From Holophagales bacterium (lineage in GTDB: Bacteria; Acidobacteriota; Thermoanaerobaculia; Multivoradales; Multivoraceae), in NCBI GenBank assembly GCA_009843505.1, contig VYDI01000008.1, positions 62,001 to 126,000 of the forward strand: a stretch of 64,000 bases of DNA, given 5' to 3'. Below the pieces are notes generated by a model, which was not told the origin of the DNA, ran no database searches, and saw only the letters and a program-made list of their open reading frames with translations. The position numbers and the translations under genes were made by a program. This document shows positions 43,688 to 52,319 of this stretch, piece by piece. Each line of letters opens with the position of its first letter. Within the stretch, counting starts at the first letter, position 1.

Positions 43688-45364
43688 CTATCGCCTGAGC
43701 AGCAGGCGGCGGTTCGCCGGGAGGTCGCTGAGAACCAGAATCCGTCCGGAGGCAGGGTGCCGCACGGTCACGCGATCCACGCGCCCTTCGTCTGCGAGCC
43801 CGAAGAAGGTGGCCAGGGTGCTTTGCGACAGATAGGACGAGCCCGCTCGAGTCTCTCTGACCTGTCTTCTCTCGCCCGTGACGAGGACGATCCTGGCGCC
43901 TATGGACTCGGCGCCGGCTGCGCCGCCGGTTGAGATCTCCAGCGCCAACCAGTTTCCGGACGTCCGGTTCTCGTAGACCTCCGACGGTTGGTTCGAGTTG
44001 ACGACCACGATGTCCAGGTCGCCGTCGAGATCGAGGTCACCGACGGCCGAACCGCGGCTGGTGCGGACCGGGTCGAGTCCGATGTCCAGCCGCTCGCGGA
44101 AACGGCCGTCGCCCAGGTTCTCGAACAGCTGGTTCGGTTGCTCGTATGCGCCAACTTCGCCGATGCGCGCCGCTTCGGGCTGGATGTGGCCGTTGGCCAC
44201 GAAGAGGTCGAGGTCGCCGTCCAGATCGGCGTCCAGCGCGTTGATCCCGAAGGCGAGCCGGTGCAGCGACGGCTGCGCCAGCCCGGACGGGAACCGCCGG
44301 TCGATGAACAGGCCGCCGCCGGACGCGCGATAGAACGCGTTCGTTTCGAGAGCGAAATTGGTGACGACCAGGTCCTGGCGCCCGTCGCCGTCGAGGTCGG
44401 CAAGGTCGACTCCCATGCCCGCCTCCGCGTTGCCGCTACGGTCGTAGGCCGTGCCCGAGAGCAGGGAGTCGTCCTCGAACCGGCCGCCGCCCTGGTTGCG
44501 GAAGAGCAGGTTGGGGTCCTTGTCGTTGGCCACATAGACGTCGGGCCAGCGATCGCCGTCCAGATCGCCCACGACCACGCCGAGACCGGCCTCGGCGGCC
44601 CCGGCGAGGCCGCTCTCGGCGGTGGCGTCGACGAAGAAGCCCCGGCCGTCGTTGCGGAACAGGCGATCCGGCAGGCCGTTGTACATGTCCGGGTGGCAGT
44701 AGCCGCGCGCGCCGTCACCTGGCTGGTCACCGTCACGGTCCCCGGCCAGACCGCAGACCTTGTGATTGTCGAGTGAGAAGTCCGTGTAGCTCGTGACGTA
44801 AAGGTCGAGGTCGCCATCCAGGTCGATGTCGGCGAACGCGGCCGAGGCGCTCCAGCTCGGTTCGTCCACGCCGCGCTCTGCGCCCGCGGCGCGAAAACGG
44901 CCGTCGCCCAGGTTCAGGAAGAGTTCGTTCCGGCCGAATGCCGTCACGTAGAGGTCGAGGTCGCCGTCGCCATCGACGTCGCCGGCGGCGCCGCCCACGC
45001 CGTAGTCCCCGAATTCGATTCCGGCCGTGTCTGTCACGTCGACGAAGCGGGGTCCGTCGTGGCTGCTCTCGTTCCGGAAGAGCCTCGATCGGGGCGCCGG
45101 ACCCTCGTAGCCTGGGAGGACGCCGCCGTCGATGAAGAACGCGTCGTGGTCGCCGTCGCCGTCGTAGTCGAAGAGCACTACGCCGCCAGACATCGTCTCG
45201 ACCATGTACATTCGGCCGGAGAAGCCGGCGTTGTGACGGAAGTCGAGACCCCAGGCGGCGCTGACTTCCCCGAACCGGATGTCGCCGCCGCCGGCGGTTT
45301 CGACCGCTCCCAGGAGCGCCGCAGAGGCCAGGACCGCCGCGGGCAGTGTCCGTGGACTGCTCAC
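43688..45364 (-). CDS. CRTAC1-type FG-GAP/UnbV secreted protein
   Basis: A 558-aa exported propeller protein. The signal (VSSPRTLPAAVLASAALLGA) is followed by FGEVSAAWGLDFRHNAG and a set of DxDxDG loops (LFDYDGDGDHDAFF, GDVDGDGDLDLYV, ADIDLDGDLDLYV, GDLDGDRWPDVYV, ADLDGDGRQDLVV). The ASPIC/UnbV end is canonical: IGARIVLVTGERRQVRE, GSSYLSQSTLATFFGL and VTVRHPASG. The start is GTG 45364, overlapping the TGA of the upstream paralogue as GTGA; a longer frame is noise inside that gene. It is the third propeller protein of the operon. Role: probably ligand or partner binding with calcium; unproved. Confidence 0.9.
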   Translation of the reverse strand: MSSPRTLPAAVLASAALLGAVETAGGGDIRFGEVSAAWGLDFRHNAGFSGRMYMVETMSGGVVLFDYDGDGDHDAFFIDGGVLPGYEGPAPRSRLFRNESSHDGPRFVDVTDTAGIEFGDYGVGGAAGDVDGDGDLDLYVTAFGRNELFLNLGDGRFRAAGAERGVDEPSWSASAAFADIDLDGDLDLYVTSYTDFSLDNHKVCGLAGDRDGDQPGDGARGYCHPDMYNGLPDRLFRNDGRGFFVDATAESGLAGAAEAGLGVVVGDLDGDRWPDVYVANDKDPNLLFRNQGGGRFEDDSLLSGTAYDRSGNAEAGMGVDLADLDGDGRQDLVVTNFALETNAFYRASGGGLFIDRRFPSGLAQPSLHRLAFGINALDADLDGDLDLFVANGHIQPEAARIGEVGAYEQPNQLFENLGDGRFRERLDIGLDPVRTSRGSAVGDLDLDGDLDIVVVNSNQPSEVYENRTSGNWLALEISTGGAAGAESIGARIVLVTGERRQVRETRAGSSYLSQSTLATFFGLADEGRVDRVTVRHPASGRILVLSDLPANRRLLLRR

Positions 45365-47058
45365 CTGACGACTCGCAGCCGCCGACCCGGCAGGAGCCCC
45401 GGCAGGCGCAGACTGCCCTCTCGCGGCCAACGGACCAGGAGCTCGACCACGTTGGAGTCGCCGGTTGGCCTGGCCTCGGCCTGGCTGTCCGGGGTCGGCG
45501 GAACCCCGAAGGTCTGCGTCAGAGAATTCTGGGACAGGTACGAAGAACCGGCCCGCACCTCTCGACGCTGGATGGTTGTTCCCGACCCAAGAGCCAGAAC
45601 GGCGCCGATGGCGCGGGTGTTCGACGCCAGCCGGTCGATCAGGTCGACTTGCAACGATTGACCGCGACGAACGCTCTCGTTGCGGTAGACCTCGGCCAGG
45701 TCGTTGCAGTTTGAGATGACGAGATCGAGATCCCCGTCCAGGTCGAAGTCGGCGGTGACCAGGCCGCGGCTCACCCGGATCGCCGAGACGCCGCTGGCAT
45801 CGACCTCGGCGAGCCGGCCCCCGAGGTTCTCGAAGAGTTGATTTGGTTGTGCGTAGGCCGCGCCGCTGTAGCCCTCGTGTTCGGAGATGTTGTGAATGAC
45901 GTGGCCGTTGGCGACCGCCAGATCCAGGTCGCCGTCTAGGTCGAAGTCCGCGAGATCGACTCCAAAGCCGACCCAGGGCAGCGAGGGTTCAGCGATGCCG
46001 GCGGCGAAGCGTTGCTCCAGGAACAGCCCGTCTCCCTGGTTCGAGTAGAGGGCGTTCGTCTGGCGGTCGAGGTGGGTCACGACCAGGTCCTCGAAGCCGT
46101 TGCCGTCGATGTCGCCGACCGCGATGCCCATGCCGGCCTCGGGTTCGCCGCGATCGGACAGGGCGGTGCCGGCAAGCAGGGCATCGTCCTCGAAGTGCGG
46201 ACCGCCGTCGTCGTCCCGATTGAGGAAGAGGAGGTTCGCGTCCATGTCGTTGGCGACATAGATGTCGGGTCTCCGATCGTGGTCGAGGTCGGTGACGATG
46301 ACCCCGAGCCCGGCGCCGCGTGCGCCGTCGAAGCCGAACTCGCGCGTCGCGTCCGCGAAGACCGGCGGACCGCCGTCGCGTTGATCGTTGCGATAGAAGC
46401 GGTCGAGCAGGCCGTCGTAGACGTCGGGATGGCAGTAGGAACGCAGGCCGCGCTCCGGTTGCCCGCAGAGTTGGTTGTTGTCGTACGCGAAGTCGACGTA
46501 GTTCGTGACGTACAGGTCGAGGTCGCCATCGAGGTCGACATCGCCCATTGCCGTCGAGGCGCTCCAGGAAGCGTCGTCGGGAGCTGATTCCTGCGGGGCG
46601 GGGCTGAAGGAACCGTCGCCGTTGTTGAGAAAGAGACGATTCGGACCGAAGGCGGTCAGATACAGGTCGGGGTCACCGTCGCCGTCGACGTCGCCGGAAA
46701 CCGCGCCCATGCCGTAGCTGTCGAGCCGGATTTCCGACTCCTCCGTGACATCGGAAAACGTGCCGCCGTCGTTGCGCAGCAGGGTGGTGCGTCCTGGCGC
46801 GCCGCCGTAAGGCGCCGGTTCGCCGCTGTCGACGAACAGCAGGTCATCGTCGCCGTCGCCGTCGTAGTCGAAGGCCACGACGCCGCTGCCCACGGTTTCG
46901 ATCATGTAGTAGTCGCCTCGTCCGCCATGGTGGTGGCGGAACTCGACGCCCCATGCAGCGGCCGAGTCCACGAAGCGGAGGCCGCCATCCGCAACCTCTT
47001 CGGCCGAGCCGGCCATGGACAGTACGAGAAGGAGCGCTGACGTCAGGGCGAGAACCAC
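45361..47058 (-). CDS. CRTAC1-type FG-GAP/UnbV secreted protein
   Basis: A 565-aa exported propeller protein. The signal MVLALTSALLLVLSMAGSAEE requires a start at GTG 47058, which overlaps the upstream TPR gene by 16 bp; CTG 47046 would instead give a CTGA overlap like others in the window but a shorter signal. The body repeats AFDYDGDGDDDLLFV, GDVDGDGDPDLYL, GDVDLDGDLDLYV, TDLDHDRRPDIYV, GDIDGNGFEDLVV and ADFDLDGDLDLAV. The UnbV end has IGAVLALGSGTTIQRREVR and GSSYLSQNSLTQTFGV, then an insertion (PPTPDSQAEARPTGD) and LLVRWPREG. It is followed by a close paralogue with a GTGA overlap, suggesting local duplication. Confidence 0.87.
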   Translation of the reverse strand: MVLALTSALLLVLSMAGSAEEVADGGLRFVDSAAAWGVEFRHHHGGRGDYYMIETVGSGVVAFDYDGDGDDDLLFVDSGEPAPYGGAPGRTTLLRNDGGTFSDVTEESEIRLDSYGMGAVSGDVDGDGDPDLYLTAFGPNRLFLNNGDGSFSPAPQESAPDDASWSASTAMGDVDLDGDLDLYVTNYVDFAYDNNQLCGQPERGLRSYCHPDVYDGLLDRFYRNDQRDGGPPVFADATREFGFDGARGAGLGVIVTDLDHDRRPDIYVANDMDANLLFLNRDDDGGPHFEDDALLAGTALSDRGEPEAGMGIAVGDIDGNGFEDLVVTHLDRQTNALYSNQGDGLFLEQRFAAGIAEPSLPWVGFGVDLADFDLDGDLDLAVANGHVIHNISEHEGYSGAAYAQPNQLFENLGGRLAEVDASGVSAIRVSRGLVTADFDLDGDLDLVISNCNDLAEVYRNESVRRGQSLQVDLIDRLASNTRAIGAVLALGSGTTIQRREVRAGSSYLSQNSLTQTFGVPPTPDSQAEARPTGDSNVVELLVRWPREGSLRLPGLLPGRRLRVVR

Positions 47059-48983
47059 GGTTCGCGGGCCGGTTCGTTGTTCAGGTAGGCGCGGAGTCGC
47101 TGCTCCTGGCCGGTTGTTGGCTCGTCGCCGCGGCGGGATACTTCCGCGAGCACCTGCCGCTGCATGGAAACGGCTCGCTCGAAGTCGCCGATTTCGGCCA
47201 GTGCCATCGCGAGGGTTTCCGCATGCTGGATGGTCGGACGTTCCGCCATGAGACGCTGGGCGATGGTCAGAGCCTCGACACCGTTGCGGGTGCCCGGCGC
47301 CGGGCTTGCGGCCAGCAGGCGGGCCAGCAGCGTGTCCAGGTGATCGAGGGCTTCCGTTGGTGTGTCCCCGGCGCTTGCGAGCGCGTTGCGGCCACTGACC
47401 AGGGCGCCTCTCGCCGCCTGGTAGCGCTGTCCCAGGATCAGCGCCATCGCGCGGTCTCCATGCCACCGGGCGTTGGCGGGGTCTCGGGCAAGCGCGCGGC
47501 CGAAGTGACTGGCCGCTTCGCCGTACTGTTCGCGGCGCGCCAGCTCGCGACCGAGCAGAGCGTGGGCTTCGGCGAAGTCGTGATCGAGATCGATCGCCTG
47601 TTGGAGGTGTGTCGCCGCCTCGTTCGTTGCGGTCCGCGGGCTGCCGGGCAGACCGGAGTCCGCCAGTACGGCGAGGCGGTAGTGAGCCTCCGCCCGTTCC
47701 CTGGGCGCGCCGGGCGCCGCCTCCAGGACCTTGAGCAGGGCGGTCCGGGCCGCGTCGCGGTCGCCAGCCGCCTGGTGGGCGGCGCCGAGGGCCAACCGCG
47801 CCATTTGCAGGGCCGGGTCGATCGCCAGGACTTCCCCAAGCAGTTCGATCGCTTCGTTCAGTCTGTCCAGCCGGCTGAGCACTTCGGCCAGCCGGACGCG
47901 CGCTTCGAGGTCTTCGGGATCGATCTCGGTGGCCCGCCGGAAGTGGTGCTCCGCACCCCTGAGATCGTTCCTCTCGGCCAGGATCAGCGCCAGGTTGAAG
48001 TGCGGCTCCCGGTAGTCCTGGTCGAACTCGATCGCGCTCCGCATGCGCTCCTCGGCCCGTGCCTTGTCGCCCAGTTCGATCAACACCATGCCGAGGTTGA
48101 ACAGCGTGATGGAGTCGTTCGGCAACGCTTCGTCCGCCCCCTGGAACGCCAGCAGCGCCTCCTGGAGATCGCCTCTTCGCATCGCCTGGGTGCCGCGCTT
48201 GAAGTATGCCTCGCGGCTCACGTTGAGTCGTTGCAGCGAGGTGAAGAGGGGGTCTGGAAAGGCGACTCTCACGTGCTCGTTCCGGCTCAGCTCGTCCGCG
48301 GCTTCCTCCCGGTGCCCGATGCGCCGCAGCGCGAGGCCAACGTGGTGGTGGACGACCGACCCTTCCGGTTGACCACCGAGCGCCGTCCGGAAGCGCTCGA
48401 TGGCGACCTCCAGGTCGTCTCGTTCGAAGGCCACGCGGCCGAGGCCGAAGTGAGCCGCCGAGTGGTTCGGGTCAAGGCCCAGAATGCGCCTGTACGCTGC
48501 TTCCGCCTCGTCGATCCGGTTCAGGTCGAGGAGTGCGTCCGCGCGACGGATCCGGGCTGCGAGGTCGCTCGGCGTCAGAAGGAGAACTCGATCCAGAGCG
48601 GCGATGGCATCCTCCAGGCGGCCTTCGAAGATGTCATGGATGGCGAGGAAGTAGGGCCAGCGAGGATCGTTCGAGTCGAGCGCTTCGGCGTTGCGAAGGG
48701 CGGCAGCCGCGGGCGTCATGAAGTCGTGGAGCAGGTAGAGCTGGCCGAGGTCGCCGAATGCGCGCGTCAGCTCGGCCGGCTCCGGTTCGGGGGCTTCCAG
48801 CAGGTTGTCCAGGACGCCCTGGGCCGCCGTCAGTTGCGCCTGGACCGGCTCTTCGTAGTGGTCCATTCGCGGCTTCTCGACTGGCTCGAAGGTCGGCTGG
48901 GCATGGGCCGGGATGGTGCCGACGATGAACACGGTGGCCAGCGCCCAGCGGACGATCAGGTCCGGCCTGACACTCCCTTTCAA
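47043..48983 (-). CDS. Exported TPR-repeat protein, TTG start
   Basis: A 646-aa exported protein. A signal (WALATVFIVGTIPAHAQ) leads into TPR repeats that fill most of the chain (DPRWPYFLAIHDIFEGRLEDAI, RIDEAEAAYRRILGLDPNHSAAHF, DLRGAEHHFRRATEIDPEDLEAR, FAEAHALLGRELARREQYGEAA). It starts with TTG 48983, overlapping the TGA of the upstream CRTAC1 gene as TTGA. No catalytic motif is visible. TPR proteins of this kind mediate protein-protein contacts; placement between propeller genes suggests that it docks those proteins in the periplasm or on the surface. Confidence 0.87.
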   Translation of the reverse strand: MKGSVRPDLIVRWALATVFIVGTIPAHAQPTFEPVEKPRMDHYEEPVQAQLTAAQGVLDNLLEAPEPEPAELTRAFGDLGQLYLLHDFMTPAAAALRNAEALDSNDPRWPYFLAIHDIFEGRLEDAIAALDRVLLLTPSDLAARIRRADALLDLNRIDEAEAAYRRILGLDPNHSAAHFGLGRVAFERDDLEVAIERFRTALGGQPEGSVVHHHVGLALRRIGHREEAADELSRNEHVRVAFPDPLFTSLQRLNVSREAYFKRGTQAMRRGDLQEALLAFQGADEALPNDSITLFNLGMVLIELGDKARAEERMRSAIEFDQDYREPHFNLALILAERNDLRGAEHHFRRATEIDPEDLEARVRLAEVLSRLDRLNEAIELLGEVLAIDPALQMARLALGAAHQAAGDRDAARTALLKVLEAAPGAPRERAEAHYRLAVLADSGLPGSPRTATNEAATHLQQAIDLDHDFAEAHALLGRELARREQYGEAASHFGRALARDPANARWHGDRAMALILGQRYQAARGALVSGRNALASAGDTPTEALDHLDTLLARLLAASPAPGTRNGVEALTIAQRLMAERPTIQHAETLAMALAEIGDFERAVSMQRQVLAEVSRRGDEPTTGQEQRLRAYLNNEPAREPWFSP

Positions 48984-50743
48984 GGCGCCGGGCTCACGCT
49001 TGCGGGAGGGACCTGGCCGCGCCCTCTAACCAGTGTGAAGTAGCGCCCGGGCTGGGGGAGTTGAAAGGACTCCAGCTCGCCGTCCGGCCAGGACACGATC
49101 ACGATGGTCGGCTTGCCGCGAGCCGGAAGGACGACCCTGGGGTCGTTGGCGGCGGCGTAGGAGCCGTCGGTGTGGAATCGGCGCCAGTTGCGGCCGGCGC
49201 TTCCGGTCTCGAGCAGGCCGACCCGGGAACCTAGCGCCCGCCGGCCGGTAGCGTTTCGGTCCTCGGCCGGAAGGCGCAGATCGATGCCGACCCATGCATG
49301 CGGCTCCGGTTGCCCCTGGTTGATCAGGACCCGCGCCGGTCCGTTGTTGTTGGCCACGACCAGGTCCCGGTCGCCATCGTTGTCCAGGTCTCCGGCCGCC
49401 AGTCCCCGGCTGACTTCCGAGACGGCCGGTGTCTCGAACGCCGGCACCTCCTCGAAGCGGCCTCCCCCCAGGCCGCGGAAGAGCTGGTTCCGTTGCCTTA
49501 GGGGCAGTGGTTCGCCGGTCCGGAACTGTTCCTCGATTCGCTTGACGGCGCCGTTGGCGACGTAGATGTCGAGTTCGCCGTCCAGGTCGTAGTCGAGCGC
49601 CGCCGTGCCGAAACCGGTGAACGCGAAGCTGGGCCTGCCCAGGCCGCTGGCCCGCGTGTTGTCGTCCCAGAGGCCGTCTCCCTGATTCAGGTAGAGCGTG
49701 TTCGTCTCGCGGTGTAGATGGGTCATGAACAGATCGACCATCCCGTCGCCGTTGAAGTCCTCTGCCAGAACGCCCATGCTGGCCTGGGGTTGGCCTGAGG
49801 CGTCGACCGCCGCGCCGGCCAGAGCGGCGTCGTCGATGAAACCCTCCCCGGCCTGGTTCAGGAGCAGCGCGTTGGGCTGCAGATCGTTGGCGACATAGAC
49901 GTCGGTCCAGCCGTCACCGTCGAAGTCGGCGGCCACGGTGCCGAGGGTCGGTCGCTTGAGGTCGCCGACCCCCAGACGCGCGGTCCAGTCCTCGAAGACG
50001 CCGCTCCCGCGGTTCCTGAGCACGCGGTTCGGCTCGGAACGGTAGGCCATGGGGCCGCAGTAGTCGAGCACGCCCTCCGCGGAGGCGCATTGCTGATGGA
50101 TGGAGACCCTGAACTCGACGTAGTTGCCGACGAACAGGTCGAGCAGCCCGTCGGCGTCCAGGTCGAAGAAGCTGGCGGCCGCGCTCCAGCGAGGTTCCGC
50201 GGCGTTGCTGCCTTCGGTGATGTCGGTGAAACGGATCGCCTCCGGCGTGGAGTCGTTGCGCCAGAGTTCGTTCCGCCCCAGGTTGAGGATGTAGAGGTCC
50301 GGGTCACCGTCGTTGTCGATGTCGCCAGCGGTCACGCCCAGCGCATAGCCGCGAGCCTCGAGGCCGCTCGCTCTGGTGACGTCAGTGAAGCGGAGCCCGT
50401 TCGCGTCCAGGTCGTTGCGGTACAGGCGGTCTCTTGCAGGCCGGCTTCCGGCGTCGGAGGAGTTGCCCGCACCTCCGCGCCGAGCCAGGTGGTGGCCCTG
50501 GCCGAGATAGAGGTCGAGGTCACCGTCGTTGTCGATGTCGAGGAGGGCTACGGCGCCGCCCATGTGCTCCGCGAAGTAGAGCTCGCCGGTCATGCCGTTG
50601 TCGTGGACGAAGTCGACGCCGAGTCGGGAGGCTCGGTCCACGAAGACGGGCACCCCTTCCTCGGCGGCGAGAGGCTTCGCGATCGCCGTCGCTGCCAGGA
50701 CGAGAGCGAGCGCCGGGGCCGGGATCTTTCCGAACACTGGCAT
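48980..50743 (-). CDS. CRTAC1-type FG-GAP/UnbV secreted protein, divergent C-terminus
   Basis: A 587-aa exported propeller protein (signal KIPAPALALVLAATAIAKPLAA). FG-GAP loops include LLDIDNDGDLDLYLGQG, GDIDNDGDPDLYIL, FDLDADGLLDLFV, ADFDGDGWTDVYV, EDFNGDGMVDLFM, LDYDLDGELDIYV and GDLDNDGDRDLVV. The UnbV end is less typical (ALGSRVGLLETGSAGRNWRRFHTDGSY, VSWPDGELESF). ATG 50743 follows the stop of the SpeA-like gene after 2 bp; a longer frame upstream is Arg-rich noise. It is the first propeller gene of the operon and the most divergent of the three, so the three may have distinct ligands. Confidence 0.9.
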   Translation of the reverse strand: MPVFGKIPAPALALVLAATAIAKPLAAEEGVPVFVDRASRLGVDFVHDNGMTGELYFAEHMGGAVALLDIDNDGDLDLYLGQGHHLARRGGAGNSSDAGSRPARDRLYRNDLDANGLRFTDVTRASGLEARGYALGVTAGDIDNDGDPDLYILNLGRNELWRNDSTPEAIRFTDITEGSNAAEPRWSAAASFFDLDADGLLDLFVGNYVEFRVSIHQQCASAEGVLDYCGPMAYRSEPNRVLRNRGSGVFEDWTARLGVGDLKRPTLGTVAADFDGDGWTDVYVANDLQPNALLLNQAGEGFIDDAALAGAAVDASGQPQASMGVLAEDFNGDGMVDLFMTHLHRETNTLYLNQGDGLWDDNTRASGLGRPSFAFTGFGTAALDYDLDGELDIYVANGAVKRIEEQFRTGEPLPLRQRNQLFRGLGGGRFEEVPAFETPAVSEVSRGLAAGDLDNDGDRDLVVANNNGPARVLINQGQPEPHAWVGIDLRLPAEDRNATGRRALGSRVGLLETGSAGRNWRRFHTDGSYAAANDPRVVLPARGKPTIVIVSWPDGELESFQLPQPGRYFTLVRGRGQVPPASVSPAP

Positions 50744-50745
50744 CC

Positions 50746-52269
50746 TCAGGCCAACGCCACCGCCGCGGCGGTTCGCGGCGCCCCGACTCGGGCCGTCCGT
50801 CCGTATCCCAGATTGTGGAGCACGTCCTCGGTCGTATGCCCGGGCACGATGTCGCACGCGAAGCCTCCGTCCTCGCCGTCGTCGATCAGGAGTTCGGTCG
50901 CTTCGGGAAGGACGCAGTGCTTGCTGCCGCGCACGCCGCCGAGCATCTCCTGGTAGGCGCCGACGGCGAAGAACCCGACGTACAGCGGCGTTTCGTCGAG
51001 GTCGGCGGCCGCGATGTCCGGGAGGAAGAGCGGCGTCACGCTGCCGCGGGGAGGGTAGACGTCGTCCCGGTCGCAAGTGATGCCGCCGAGGCGGACGCGC
51101 CGGAACGGGCGGTCGAGGTGGTTGAGCGGCAGGCAGATGAAGTGCTCGCCGAGAGCCCAGGTGTCAGGGAACGACGTCATGATGGAGCCGTCGACCAGGT
51201 ACCAGGGAGGGCCAGCCTCGTTCGCCTTGACCGCGATGACCCGGAAGAGGTGCGCCGCGTGCTCGGACACGGTGTAGCGCCCGAACTCGCCGATCAGCGC
51301 GGGTGGTCTCGTGCCGTGGCGGGCAGAGACGTCGAGCGCCTTCCGCAGCAGGAGGCGCGCAAACCGGTCGTAGTCGAACCCATCGTCCAGGGTGGTTCGG
51401 CCCGGCACGCCGCCGCCGAAGTCGAAGAAGCACAGGTGCCGGTGGTCGCGTGCCAGGCGAGCGAAGAGATCCAGGGCCGGCTCGAGGGCCTGGACGAACT
51501 GCTTCTCGCTGTCGTTCGGGGCGCCGAACATCGCGTGCAGGAGAACGAAGCGCGCTTCCTGTGTCCGGTCGATCTGGAGCGCCAGTCGTTCCAGCTCGCC
51601 GACACCGACGCCGAAGCGCGAGTCGCGGTCGGCGCCGGTGTCGCTCTGCGTCCGCTTCAGCCGGATGCCGAAGGCGAAGTCCAGGCCGCGGCCGGCGAGG
51701 GCGCCGAGTTCAGAGGAGCCCTCGAGAATCGGGATCACGCGGCGGTGTTCGCCGCGGAGCGCCAGCAGGTTCCGCGCGTAGGCGCTGCCCGGCCCCTTGA
51801 AACCGTTGGCGAGCACCATCCGGTCTTCCGGCAGCAGACCGGCCCGGATCATGCGGCGGGCGATTTCCACGTCGACGTCGGACGACATCTCGTGGTGGGC
51901 GCCGGCAGTCAGGGTCGAGCGGACGATCTCCTCCGCCGTGTTCGCCTTCGAGGCGAACGCGAAGTGGAACGGGGCTGGATAGCCGAGTTCCTCGATCGCG
52001 CGGCGAAAGCAACGGTCCATCGCCGCCACCTGGGCGCGGATGTTTGGCAGGAAGGCGATCTCCAGCGGGCTGGGCATCGCGTCGTCGGGCAGACCGTCGC
52101 CGGGAGATCGGCCGACCTCGAAGAAAGCCGCAAGGTCGAGCCCGTGTGCCTGCAGCCTGCCTCCGGTCGCTTCAAGAAAGGAGTTGAACCGGTGGCTCGC
52201 GGGGAGCGGCGCCGGGGACTGCCAGCCGATCCTGCAGGCGACGGAAGGCGGCGCGTGAGTAGAGTCCAT
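50746..52269 (-). CDS. SpeA-like PLP-dependent decarboxylase (fold III)
   Basis: A 507-aa decarboxylase of the alanine-racemase-fold group. FAFASKANTAEEIV carries the PLP lysine (Lys108), FDFGGGVPG the phosphate loop and GGITCDRDDVY the active-site Cys (Cys399). LYVGFFAVGAYQEMLGG is a hallmark of biosynthetic arginine decarboxylases, so arginine to agmatine is the best guess; the chain is shorter than the roughly 630 aa of E. coli SpeA, and the substrate is not proved. It is first in the minus-strand operon with CRTAC1 and TPR genes, an unexpected partner for secreted proteins. TAGAAT at 52292-52287 could be the -10, giving a leader of about 10 nt. Confidence 0.82.
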   Translation of the reverse strand: MDSTHAPPSVACRIGWQSPAPLPASHRFNSFLEATGGRLQAHGLDLAAFFEVGRSPGDGLPDDAMPSPLEIAFLPNIRAQVAAMDRCFRRAIEELGYPAPFHFAFASKANTAEEIVRSTLTAGAHHEMSSDVDVEIARRMIRAGLLPEDRMVLANGFKGPGSAYARNLLALRGEHRRVIPILEGSSELGALAGRGLDFAFGIRLKRTQSDTGADRDSRFGVGVGELERLALQIDRTQEARFVLLHAMFGAPNDSEKQFVQALEPALDLFARLARDHRHLCFFDFGGGVPGRTTLDDGFDYDRFARLLLRKALDVSARHGTRPPALIGEFGRYTVSEHAAHLFRVIAVKANEAGPPWYLVDGSIMTSFPDTWALGEHFICLPLNHLDRPFRRVRLGGITCDRDDVYPPRGSVTPLFLPDIAAADLDETPLYVGFFAVGAYQEMLGGVRGSKHCVLPEATELLIDDGEDGGFACDIVPGHTTEDVLHNLGYGRTARVGAPRTAAAVALA

Positions 52270-52307
52270 GGCGTCCCCTGGGGAGCATTCTAGCCGTCAG
52301 TGAACCG

Positions 52308-52319
52308 TATCCTTGACGT
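52308..52319 (+). promoter_or_regulatory. TANNNT -10 box, leaderless glycerate kinase
   Basis: TATCCT (52308-52313) lies exactly 6 nt before ATG 52320, with no Shine-Dalgarno sequence. The 50-bp region is shared with the divergent SpeA-like gene. Confidence 0.45.
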
